Assembly (NCBI RefSeq): GCF_024713975.1
Contig: NC_091103.1
Coordinates: 4,654,001 to 4,718,000 of the forward strand
Reading direction: 5' to 3'
DNA: 64,000 bases
DNA from: Paralichthys olivaceus
Lineage: Eukaryota; Chordata; Actinopteri; Pleuronectiformes; Paralichthyidae
The notes under the pieces were generated by a model. It saw only the letters and a program-made list of their open reading frames with translations. It was not told the DNA's origin and did not search any database. Shown piece after piece: positions 30,819-42,595 of this stretch; positions within the stretch are counted from its first letter, which is position 1; every line of letters starts with the position of its first letter. Made by a program: the position numbers and the translations under genes.

Positions 30819-33800
30819 ATGCTGATCACTGAATAGTGAGTATCTCAACTTTTCTGAAAGTGCTTCGTTTTTTTTTTTTTATCAGCTACAAAACAGAAAC
30901 TTGTGGTTTTTTCCTTTTCAACCTTTCTCAAACTATTCACTACTCATCTTCATTTTTCAGCAACATTACTTTGAATGCATACATGCATGTTAAGTAAATG
31001 AGTATATGCGTGTTTATGACAACGAGGATCAATACCGACAAGGAGAGGTTTCATTTTTTATTTGAATAACAGGTGGAGCGCAGTTAAATACATTTGACAG
31101 CTAAGTGAACTCACCACCTGACACTCCAGTCATTTTGTGTGTGGAGGAAATCATGGGTGCAGCCAATCAACTTCCATTTCCATCCACTTTATTTGTTTCT
31201 TTGATGCACTGAGGTGTGCAGAAATATCCAAAAGCCAGTAAATGTATTTTTGAAAAATTCCCCTGAAGGAAAATGTTCGCCAAGAATTTGGAGTCATTGA
31301 GTTTAAATATCAGGTATCTTGGGTTTTTTTCTTTGCTCGGTTCATTGGCGGTTTATCGGCCGAACATAATAATAATCATAACTCACAGAATCGTCCTCTT
31401 CTTCCTGACTGCTCCTCGAGTCAAGATCTGAACTTTACTTCTTCTTCTTTCCATCTTCTTCTTCTTCTTCTTTGGGATTTAAGTCAGTTTAGTTAACATA
31501 TTCAGACAAATGACAAACCTGCCTTTGATTGAAATGAGTGAATGAATTCACTATTCAGTAAAAAAAAAAAACCACAAAACTACACTCTTGTAACTCCTGA
31601 GCCAGGCGGTTTGACAACCCTGCCTCATGCACATCATTGCTGGAACATCATTCCGTGGCTGGCTGTCATATGATCACGGTGCAGAGTGCATGAGAAGGAG
31701 TCAGCCATGATAAATTATATGGCTTCAGATGATTCTGCCTTGTCTCAAAAAAATGCACTGGACCCTCATGGTGAGACCTTATGGCCGTGCTGTGTAAACG
31801 GTGCAGGGTAACATAACAACACATACAGTGTCCCTTTTCACCACACCAGCCTTTAAGTTCATGCTCGGGAGGCTCCTCTCTTACTCTGATCTGTTGTAAT
31901 GAAATATTCAGGCCCTGCAAGACTGGCAGCAGGTGGCGATTAATGAGCTATTGTATGGGCTCACGCAAGAGATGGATACACAAAGAACACACACACACCC
32001 ACACACATATTGTTGTCATTGCTGTTTTTGTTGGTGCATGTGCAGAAAGCTTGGATACATTACCAGTAGAGTTTCATTAGATTCCTGCAGCGGTGTGGTG
32101 TTTACATGACTGTCAGTCACCTCTGACTGATGGCTAATGGTCATCAACTATGTTCCTGTTGCTTTCTCACGTGTTGAGCTCAAATCCACGCCCTCCGATT
32201 TAGGATGCAGGTGCATCCTCAGCCCCTCATGCTGAGATGAGCACATTACACAAGTTCATTCATCCTAAGGCGTACTGCACGGCTTGCGAAAGCAGTTATT
32301 GTGTTACCGTGGAGGAGGTTTAGCAAGTTTTGGGGTGTGCACTATGATGACATCATGGGTCGTCTCTGATTGGGCTTAAAACTTTAAATATATAACAGAG
32401 AGTTTGGGCTTTGGAAGTTACGCATTCACAAGACAGGTAGCATTATGGGAAACGTTACCACGGCATCTGTTAACCTTTTTAAATATGTATTTAGTGACTA
32501 CTGTAAGACAACAGAAGTGTCCCTTTAATTTAGTTATGCATCAAGCGTTAATTAAGTAAAGTTATAAAAGATAACGCAGACACTTTACATCACAGGTTCC
32601 CATTGAGCTTAAATATGAAACAGCCAGCCTCATTCACAGCAGGTAACTCACCAAGGCACACAACTCCTCCATACAATGGTGAATCGCCCTTTTTATGGGT
32701 TGTTGGGTTCGTCCTAAAGGGAAGATGTTGACATGTTAACTTACGCTATTGTCTTTGTTGGTCAACAGCTGAAGTGTGTCTGTTGTTGTGTTTCCTGTTT
32801 GATTGCTGTCTGGTATTTCTGTGTGTTTAATACCTACTCTCTGCTCTCTTGTAGCCGAATCGTCCTGCCTGTGTCAGTGGAGGAGGTAAGGACTCATTTG
32901 GTTACTCATTGTTTTAAACAGGGACAGTTCATGATAACTGACATCAATTATTTAAAGTATTTGATGATTTGCCTTTACTTCCTCTAAATCAAAAGTGTCA
33001 CTGCAGGGATTTTCTCATTTCCAGTAGCAATTTCCTCTCTCTCTGGTGTCAGTTGATACATTTTTTGTTATATTTTTTCTCTCAGTGACTGTTTAAAATC
33101 CTACAGGCTGCTGATCGACATACAGTATTTCAGCATCTGATTTTACTGCCTGATTACAGGCACAGCAGAGCAGATTAGTCTCAGTCGATGTGCTTTAGAT
33201 GCCCTTGCAGTTGAAACACTAAACGTTTGCTTCATATCAGGTCCAGAATTTATTTAGTTGCATTAAATATACAGCGAGAGCAGTTTCTGCCTCTACACCC
33301 TCCCCCCCTCGTTAGCCCTGCAAAGGATGTTGTGTTCACCCCTGTCCGCTTGTTTGTAAGAAAGATTACACAAAAACTACTGGTGCTGGGAACTGATATT
33401 TATTAGTGTGTGAAATTCTATGCAGCTTGTTTGAATTTAACCAAGCTGCAAATATTTAATTTAATGTACTTACTCTTTTAATAGAAAGACCATTGCTTGA
33501 TCCCAGTTTTGATCAAAATCTTCCACACAACACTGAACCTTTGTTTTTCCATAACTTCACTTTGAGCAGTAGCCAGGATTTCACACACACCCACATAATC
33601 ACAGTTTAGTGAATGAGCTTTTCTTCCGATCCGTTTTTAGTTTTTTTTAATTTGTGTGTTGTTGAGAAACCAAGGGAACTATTAAAGCACCTTGAGCTGG
33701 ATTAGATATGAATGGAATAGGTGTGTGCTATGTAATCTGCGTATGATGTCATATGTGATGACGCAAAACGATTTGGAAAGAATTCAGTTACTTAAAAATG

Positions 33801-36800
33801 TATCCCAACAGCTCGCAGGATAACAAAACAATGTGTGCATCGCAATTACATTACCATTTCTAATGGTCAGTTTGGTAATGGTATTATTTTTAGTCAAAAT
33901 TATTTTTTTATAGAATCATTGGTTCCTTTGAATTATGCAAAATAAGGTTTAAAGGCAAATTATTTTCATTTGTGTTGTATTTATTTTGTAGATTACACAA
34001 CAGTTACATTATTTTAAATTTAATTTCACACTTAGCGAAACACAATTTGACTTTCCTCAGGTGGGGGAGTCGCACTGTTTCCAGTCTTTAAACAAGGTTT
34101 CTCAAGTTGTTTTCAGACATTCACTGAACTCCGCAGTTCCTCTGTATTTCCCCCGGAGGTGTGGGGAGGTTATTTACGCTTCCAACTCTCAACAGTTACA
34201 AAAATGAAAAAAAAAAAACCCTACAAAGCTAAATATGTCCCGCTGACAAAGTGGTGTCATGCACAAGACACCAAAGATGTCCAGAGAGATTCTGGTGATA
34301 GAAACTGACGTCAGTGTCTTCGTGTCCCAAAACAAAACACGTGATCTCAGCGGTGGACTTAATACGTAATACTTAATAGTCATGATATGCTCAAAAATCA
34401 TTTATGAAGTCATGGTGACCTATACTTCAGATGTAATAAAACAACAGAACCATAACATGGCTGCATACTACTCGTGTGGTGTCATCCAAGTGTCCGCAAG
34501 CCCTGACATTTATATATGACTCAAAACGAGGTCATTTAAATCGTGTTTTAAGCCTAAATGTCCACAGATCTCTTCCTATGAGCTGACAAACGCGGCAAAG
34601 ACCGTCAGACGTGCTAATGTCCGCTAGCTTAGCCACGTCCGTTGGACTTCTAGGCTAAAAGCACGGTGTAAACAATCTCGTTTCGAGTCAAAGATGGATG
34701 TCGGGGCTTGCAAACACTTGGATGACACCACACGAGCAGTATGGCCGCATGTTTTCTGCTCTTTTATTACGTGTGAAGAAGAGGACACCATTAACTTTAA
34801 TTGTATTGGATTTACCCCTCGAGACTCCACAAGTGTTTTGTGAACTTCACAACACTTCACCCAGCCCTCCATCCATCAGCATAGTTGTGAGTAAATGAGT
34901 AACTTTTTCACTATCCCATTTAAGACGTCATATACCTGATGACATCATAACCACAGGATAAATCTGTTTTCAATTTTAATACACGTAAATATAGTTGTCA
35001 GTTACGGCCCTGATTAATTGAACATGTAGTGTGCAGCTATTTATGGAAAGACTGGTGGACAGTGAAGGCTTTAAACAAGTTTCAACAAGCAGACACTCAG
35101 AGCCATGCTGACGGTTATTCACATGGGACTGAAATGCTACAGTAGTTTGTGTTTCCACTAATTATAACAATGGTCCACACACCTTGTTTCTGTCAGTGAT
35201 ACCCTTGTTGTGAACCAGCAGGTTCACAGGTTTCTGCTGAAAAAACGATTTCGTGACCACCTCTGCTCAGGTTCAGCCTGTTTTCGTTGTTCGCAGCTGA
35301 AAGTCGTCCTCCGACCTTCTCTTATAGGTTCATAATTACATCTTGACAAAAGGAAGAAGTACTGGTTCTTCACGATGAGTCACATTTTTGAGTTCATGCT
35401 CACAGTGGCAGGGCAGAGCATCCCACGGCTACCAGAACAGGTTACTAGCCTGAAGCAGTCTCTGAGGAGAACAACATTTTTGTGTAGGTCAACTGCAAAC
35501 GGTAGCACAGGTTTTAAAGTCTCTTCAGCTTTTGCAATATTTTTCCGACTTGGAAAAGTCACGTGAATCTAAATTTAGAACAGCAACTCTGTGGATAGCC
35601 AGCAAGACGTTTGGTACACATGTTGCCGACGTCATCACGTGTAAACAAATAAACATAATTATTCTTTTTTTAAATTTCACTATAGACACTTGCAAACTGC
35701 ACGTCCATCTATTACAAGCACATCTCAGCTCGCGAACACACAAACACCCACACACATGTGGAAGTGTCCTGGCCAGCACCGGTCATGTGAGGCAGTCTTT
35801 CCAGTGTCACAACACATGCCCCTGAGTCAGGAAGGGGGTGGAGGGGTGCAGGAGGAGGAAGAAGAGAAAGGAAGAAGGAAAAGCTGAGCCTGCAGTTTTT
35901 TGAATGCTGAAGTCTGTGATAAAGGAAAATGGTTAACTCACGGTCATTCACATGGGGTCATGACAGAGTAATTCTTCCAACTAGCTCTCTGAACGTGTGT
36001 TTCCATCTCGTCGTGCGTCCTCGTTATTGGAGCATTTGATGCCCATGTTACATAGTATCACCAACAAAATCTCTCCAGTGATGCTCTGAGTGCTGCGGCT
36101 GAAACTATTGTAGAAGCTCGTGAGGTGACTCATTAGGAAACACTCACTTTTAGTTTATCAAGTAGGTATAATGTTGTCAAATAAATAAAGCAACCTCAGG
36201 CCACCTTTTCATTTGAGGAAATCGGAAGCATTGAATTCAATATTTGGCCACTCTGGGCGGCAGAACAAGCTGCAAGCAGAGTTTATCAGCACGACATAGC
36301 TGGAAATGACACATTGAAGAACATTTGGAGCATTCACAGGCTTACCTCCTGTAGGGGAGATTAAAATGATTGAATTCATTATTGTATAAAAGTGTCTAAA
36401 CCACAAACCCTCCTTCCTCCCTCCAGTACCAAGTGGGTCAGCTGTACGCAGTAGCTGAGGCCAGTAAGGATGAGACGGGTGGGGGAGAAGGCGTGGAGGT
36501 GTTGGAAAATAGACCCTACGAGGAAAATGGAGAGAAGGGACAGTACACCCACAAGATCTACTACCTGCAGAGGTTGGCTGTGCACTGCTTATCTCACACT
36601 GATGAATGCTTAAAGGTTCGGTTGGCTAGACAACATCAGGGTTTCCCCTACATTTGCCGATGCAAGATTATTGCTCCCGCTGCTTTGGGATGAAAATAAT
36701 TCCTTATGGTAAACACTGAATACGCAACCGATTCATCTCATCCCTACGCCCTCCTCTCAAAGCTACACCCCCAAAAACACATGCACCTGCTGCACTGACT

Positions 36801-39800
36801 GACAACTGCTAGAAGACGACTTCGCCGTGACTCTGCAATGTCGGGACATGAACAGGTGTTTTAGGAACAAATGGCCAACCCTACCTTTAAGAAGTTGTAT
36901 AAAAGCAATTCTGTCATACCTAATATGTATCTGTGGTACTGTGTGTGTATTTTGTTTTCATACTTTCTGTTTGTGACTCTGCAGCAAAGTGCCAGCTATC
37001 ATCCGCACATTAGCTCCGACTGGTTCTCTGGAGGTTCATGAGGAGGCCTGGAACGCATATCCTTACTGCAAAACCGGTGAGTCCCCCCACACACACACAA
37101 GCAGCATGAGGGTTAACACTTCAACACGTCCCATTGTACAGTAAACACTGTACTTTTGGTTGTGGACTGTTTCGGCTGACAACCTTGATGCTTTGAATCT
37201 GTGTATCAACTAAAACCTTGTCTCTCCTTCTCTTTCTGATCCATCCCCTCTCCATCACGTGCCACCCTGTCCTCTGATGCAGTCCTCACAGTAAGTACTC
37301 TTAGATGAAAGTTTTTCCATTTAACTGTTTATTTTAACTATGGGCCCATTCACAGATGAAACCACGTGAACATTATTATATTACGATTTCAGTGACCTGT
37401 ATTTTCACGGTATTGTTAAAATGTTCAGAAATTCCTGATACACAAAATTAAATTATTTCTCAAATTATTATATTTAAGTAATATATTCATTAATAAAAGA
37501 AATAACAGCACCAACATCATATCAAATGTGCAACGTTAAAACTGAAGGAATATCATAATAATAACTGCTGCTCATTTTAGCTCAGTGTGAGGATGCATTT
37601 TACGTCATTTAGTGGAGTGTGCGCGCAAAGTTTTATACACACACCCTTTTCGGCTTTTGTGCGCATGTACACTTTTAGTATGAATCCTACGCACTGCTTT
37701 ATAAATGAGGATCCAGAGCACTGGCAGCTCTCCTGCTCTCACTGCCTGCCACTCCCTCCAGCAGGTTTTTACTACACAATAAACCCACATTGATTGCTGC
37801 GTGCGTCTTGGAGACTTACTAACCTGAGGGTCGCCGGTTTAATCCCAATCTCCTCCATTGCATGTACCGAAGTGTCTTGAGGCAAGATTGTGGAGCAAAC
37901 AGTTGTTATTTTATTTCACACTGCTAACACAATATTGCTGAATAAGTGTTGACTTGAAGGCCCGTGACTGATTGTCACTGAGATTATTTCATGAGTAAGG
38001 TCGATAAATATGACCTTTGTCCTGTTCCACACTGGGTCTCAGGGACACAGAAGTAATGCAGCTGAAGAATGGGCGCATAAAAAAGAGAATTAAAACAGAC
38101 ATATGAAAGTAACTCAAAAGTTACAATCCCTTGTAAGTAGTTACTTTTTGATGCAGAAAAAGTGATGTGATATATCTTCTATGTTCACAGAATCCCTGGA
38201 TGAAAGAAAAATTCTTGATCAAGATTGAGACGTGGCACAAACCTGACATGGGGGATCAGGAAAATGTAAGTCATTTTAATTGTAATTACTAGTAACCAGT
38301 TGTGGTCATAATTTTCCCACCATATACGTTTGCATTAACAGCTGTTAACTTAGTTATCGATGAGAACTATTTAGCATCAAACTTCATTCCTTCGCTCGCC
38401 AAGAACTGTAATCATTGGTGGAAAACAACGTTAATTTTTCTGCTGCTTTGCTTCTATTTTTTTTAATCACACCTCTGCTCTTACTTATTAAATAAAGCAA
38501 AAGTAGCATCATAAAACGTTCAAACTTGAATACATTAATAATGGTAGACTTGATATTCAAAGAGCTGCTAATCAAATGAAAAGTCATAGAGGGTTTGAAT
38601 CCTTTAAATCCTGGTGACTGTGTTGTTTATATTTAAGTCCGAGATTGGATCTTCTAGCACAGGCAGCAGGAGAAGTGAAGCTAAATAGGTAGAAATTCAC
38701 AAACATCTCGTGCACACTTTCATGGTTTCCTGATGAATTATGAATACAACACATATATTCTATATATATATAATCAAGCTCCCAGGCTTTAACACATTAG
38801 TGGTTCAATCCCTGTTCAGTACTATTGGTCAATTTCCACCAGCCTCAGCTGAACATTGTGTTTAGTGAATGTTAGAATGCTGATGAGCGAAACTAAGCAA
38901 GTGGTAGTTAACAGAAAACATGAAATCTGGTATGTGTGTATGGTTTTACCAAGAAACCGAGCTCACTTGTTTTTCTTTGCCTTGCTGCAGGTACATGGAG
39001 CAAGCCCCGAACGGGAAATAGTTGACATCGACATAGCGGACAGAAAAGGCATAAGTTCAAGTGTAAGATTTAAAAAAAATGTCCATGTGTTTTGGATCTG
39101 AGCAGAGATCATTCTTTTCCCCTGATGGATATTTGATTCAAATGAACTAAACATTCAGTGTAATTGATCTGCTGCTTATTATGTTGCTTCATATTTGTCA
39201 TAGCTGTGCTGCATGTCATTGTACTGATTCTATTCATTCTTAGGACTACAAACCAGAACTTGACCCAGCCCTTGTTAAGTCAGAGAAGACAGGTAGAGGA
39301 CCTCTTGGCCCCAACTGGAAGGTACAACTCCTCACTGTGGCTCATTAAGTTAAATGAATAAATAAAAATATGAGTTTAAAGGCCTGTTTTTATGTGATCT
39401 GTGCATCTGTGCCTTTGCAGAAAGAACTCGCTAACAACCCCAACTGTCCGCATATGTGTGCCTACAAGCTAGTCACCATTGAATGCAAGTGGTATGGACT
39501 TCAGGCCAAGCTGGAGAAAATGATTCAAAAGGTACAACATTGCTGTTTGTTTTTTTGTTTGATCAGTATGTCATTTTTGACACCTACTGCTTTTTGTGGC
39601 CATTATATGCATATTTTGCTTAGACCTGAAATAGCACAGTACTATTTATCTGGTGTGTTCTCACGCTGCCTTTCTTTCACGCCCACTCTGTCCAGATGGA
39701 GAAGCGAATTTTCACCAACTTCCACAGACAGCTGTTCTGCTGGCTCGACAAGTGGATCGATCTGTCCATGGACGACATCCGACGTATGGAGGATGAGACA

Positions 39801-40897
39801 AAGAACGAGCTGGATAAGGTGACTGAGGATTTTAAACACTGTCTTATTACAGCACAATGAGCCGTTGCATTGATATAACACTAAGACGATCCTGTCAGTG
39901 CCGAGCAACTAGATCTGTACGTCACATGACTGATGTAGATATGTGGCAGGATATTTTCATGTGATGTGAATGTGCACAGTTTTTTCTGAGTGTGTGTGTG
40001 TGTGTGTGTGTGCATGCGCTTGTATTGTCTTTGTGAGGACCTCTTCGAGCGTAGATCTTATGGAGTGAGGACATTTTGGGAAAGTAAGGACATTTTAATT
40101 AACACAATTAATTGAGGGTAAAATTGAAATCCTGCTGGTCGGCCCAAAATCTAAAAGGGAAATGTTGCTGAATAAATCTGGGGAAATTAAGTCCTGGGAT
40201 TAAACATGAGGTCACAAGTCTATACATATTATTTTAGATTCAGATCTAAGCTTCAGTTCACACATCAGAAAGGTGACGACCGTATATCTAACACATTATC
40301 GATATGTAAGGGAAGCCAGCTCGCTACTGGTAATCACGGGTACATTTGTTTTATTCATGCGGTGCTTTGATTTTTATTTTATTTATTTTGTAATCTTTGT
40401 TGTGAAGCACATTTTGCTGCAGTTCTTGTTTGAAAGGGGATATACAGGTTTATTATTATTATTATATATACACCACCTTTAGTTGATGATGGTGCAGATA
40501 TTCCAATAAAACCTCTATGACAGTTTCCACACATGTTCACAGGCACAATGAAATTAACCTTTTTATGGCACAACTGTCGTATTGGATTGCATCAGATTAT
40601 ACAGGTGGACCTAATAAATTGGACACTGCATGTTTGTTTTATAACATTTTTTTTTTCCACGTCATAGTTGAGGGCTGGTGATAAAGTTCAAGGCATGTCA
40701 AATGAGTAAAAGTGATTGCAACGGATGGATTCACCCGGTGAGTATTTTACTTTTGTCTCGGATGAATTTAACACCAAGAGTGTTGAACAGGAAGAAGACA
40801 GTTGATTTTTTTTTTCTCTTCTCTGATACAGGACGATTTGACTTCCTTCAACAAACTCAGTCTCCTCACCTCGGACACTGAACCCAGACCAGCTTGA
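30819..40897 (+). CDS. pitpna: Class I phosphatidylinositol transfer protein (PITP alpha-like)
   Basis: Cytosolic START-fold carrier that exchanges phosphatidylinositol and phosphatidylcholine between membranes. Exons: 30819-30835, 32855-32885, 36427-36572, 36985-37076, 37283-37290, 38191-38265, 38991-39062, 39244-39321, 39421-39531, 39696-39818, 40832-40897. All are GT-AG and give 272 residues (human PITPNA about 270). Headgroup-site residues of the family are kept: the THK motif (Thr57, Lys59), Asn88 and Cys93 in NAYPYC, and the MEDET glutamate near 244. The serine of the phosphorylated SxKTGRGPL motif is Ser160. Oddities: the membrane-docking Trp-Trp is Trp197-Tyr198, the loop around residues 124-147 is about four residues shorter than in mammals, and the last about 20 residues are unlike either PITPNA or PITPNB. 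Position between slc43a2 and inpp5k matches human PITPNA, so this is best called a fast-evolving pitpna or a teleost pitpna duplicate. Confidence 0.88.
33327..33440. repeat. second copy of the CCTCCGCCAA repeat family, internal part
   Basis: Contains TTCACCCCTGTCCGCTTGTT and AGATTACACAAAAACTACTG, recognised as the body of the same percomorph repeat seen at 28557. It lies in intron 2 of pitp. Confidence 0.55.
34457..34920. repeat. palindromic interspersed repeat with long inverted arms
   Basis: Bases 34457-34563 are an imperfect reverse complement of 34644-34752; the core shared string is GTGTGGTGTCATCCAAGTGT against its complement near 34716-34735. The arms (about 107 bases) flank a loop of about 80 bases. 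Downstream, 34790-34920 matches the segment at 51553-51697 (CCTCCATC..CAGCATAGTxGTGAGTA...CACTATCCC). This is a non-autonomous DNA-transposon-like family present three times in the window. It sits in intron 2 of pitp. Confidence 0.75.
37283..37290 (+). other. pitpna: 8-bp microexon of pitp
   Basis: GATGCAG|TCCTCACA|GTAAGT. With the phase-1 G from the previous exon it encodes Val-Leu-Thr, exactly filling the gap before NPWMKEKF, where mammals have Val-Ile-Thr before NEYMKEDF. Without it the frame is lost, so it must be constitutive for a full protein. Confidence 0.85.
37818..37895 (+). repeat. tRNA-derived repeat fragment (SINE-like)
   Basis: GGTCGCCGGTTTAATCCC resembles a tRNA B box and is followed by GAAGTGTCTTGAGGCAAGAT, the usual continuation of a repeat common in fish. 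A second B-box-like string, GGTTCAATCCC, is near 38804-38814. Both lie in pitp introns. There is no intact tRNA fold. Confidence 0.5.
40601..40630 (+). repeat. DNA-repeat fragment 'ACAGGTGxACCTAATAAA'
   Basis: ACAGGTGGACCTAATAAATT followed by GGACACTGC is one substitution-rich copy of a terminal motif that I recall as frequent in fish genomes. It lies in the last intron of pitp. Confidence 0.5.
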
Positions 40898-41640
40898 TGG
40901 GCATTGTCAAGAATATAGCACTTACATCCTGATAAAATTTGCTTTTAATAAGAGCTGATTATTGTAAAACATTTGTTTGTATTTATGTACTGCATTTGTG
41001 AAACCAACTTTGGGAATGTAACATTCTTGCTTATGCCTGTTCTGTACTCTTAAATTCAAAAACACTGGGGAAGAGGTTTGGTTTGTGTCTAAAGCAACAT
41101 ATCTGATTAACTGTACTCGTGTGCCTTTTTAATGGAATATATTTGGACTTTGTTCTTTCCTTTGATTTTGTATTTTCCAGTTGTTTCCAATTGTTTACTT
41201 TTTTATTTTCAAAAAGAAAAGCTCCAGAGTTATTTTGTTTTCTACAACTGACTTAAACAGAAGAGATCTGACGACAAGTAGAATAGGCTCTAGTGCATTT
41301 AGCAAATTTCTCCACTAATCTCACAAAGTACACACATTGTTTTTTTTTTTTAAATCATCAAACTGGAAATTCATCCTGGCATAGTGACTGGAAGCCAAAC
41401 TTTAACTTGTGAGGTATTAACATTCAAAATACCTCAATCAGAGCAATTTAAAGTAAGCTATTCATTCTGGTCTAATTTGGTCCGGTGGTTGGTTTAACCT
41501 CGGACAAAGATTACAACCGCTGTGTTCTAATTACAACTTTAAGCTTTGACTGTCAGTGATTATAATATGTCAGAGAAACCTAAAGCTCGAGCATATTCCT
41601 AAATAATTGACACAATAAAGCAGTTCTGTCTCGATAACTT
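40898..41640 (+). other. pitpna: pitp 3' UTR
   Basis: AT-rich non-coding sequence following the pitp stop and ending with AATAAA at 41614-41619 plus T/GT-rich sequence beyond it, consistent with a polyadenylation site. Confidence 0.65.
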
Positions 41641-42060
41641 GATAACTGGATAACTTCTCTGTAACGTCAAACCTCTGTCATTGTAATTGTCTGAATTTGG
41701 ATGTTTTAATGTCGATCCAATTGTGTATTAAAGAAAGTTTATTTGTTGATTGCTGTTTGTGTGAGTGTACATTGGTCTGGTGTTCAATCACCAATACATG
41801 AACATGCATGAGGAACCCCCCCCCCCCCCCCCCCCCCCCCCTCCTCCTCACTGCCTGCCAGTAGAAATACATTTTAAAGCCTGGCTCCTTCAGAATAAAA
41901 GCATAACCACAACCTTTACAGACTCGGAAAACGGCATACGAGTCACATGGATTACACTTAAATGCACATATTTACTGCACAATAGTTTAGAAAAAGAAAT
42001 TTGTGAAAGAAATGAAACTCAAATAAACACGTGACTATTTTTTTAAAGCAGGAAACTTTA
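41641..42060. other. short intergenic region with poly-C tract
   Basis: No exon seen. The main feature is a run of about 24 C at 41817-41840, the longest homopolymer in the window. Confidence 0.6.
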
Positions 42061-42595
42061 TTCTTGTGTTTTCCGGATAAGGGGCGTGGTCGTTTCAGTT
42101 TACGGTCCAGCTGATGAGAAGCTTCCGCTCAACCGGTTTGTTTACAGTTCAGTGTTCAACCTGTTTCTACACGTAAACAGCTGGAAACCAGGCTGCTCAC
42201 ACGTCCAGGTACAACACGATGAAACCCCAACTCTGTCAGCTCCACCGCTCAGTGTCTGATGCTAGAAAACTAGCTTTAGCAGCTAGCCGCGCAGTGTAGC
42301 TGTTAGCTCACGTGTGTTTGCTAAAAAAAAGCAGCGGGGCACGGTTGTTGATGTTAGCTTTAGCTTCGTGAAGTTAGCTCGGCGGAAGTTATGGCCCCAG
42401 CTCTGCAGTCACACGTGTGCACAAGACGGATGTGAAATATGACAAACGCATCGTGGAGTCAAACTTCCGCTGTCACAGAGTTTACACTGACGCTGCTAGC
42501 ATCGTTGGCTAACACGTAGCTGTAACATTGCATTTCTCAGTGTGTGTGTGCCGCCGACGTGTCTGTGTCACCGTCCTCCAGCTGTGGAGGCGAAG
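42060..42595 (+). promoter_or_regulatory. inpp5k: CpG-richer promoter / 5' UTR of inpp5k (distal first exon)
   Basis: GC content and CpG density rise through this stretch, with several GCTAGC/TTAGC words, leading directly into the ATG of exon 1a at 42596. No TATA box is clear. The transcript start is not resolved. Confidence 0.5.

Noticed and set aside
37818-37895. possible tRNA gene
   Set aside because: A B-box-like string is present but there is no A box at the right distance and no cloverleaf; it is a tRNA-derived repeat fragment.
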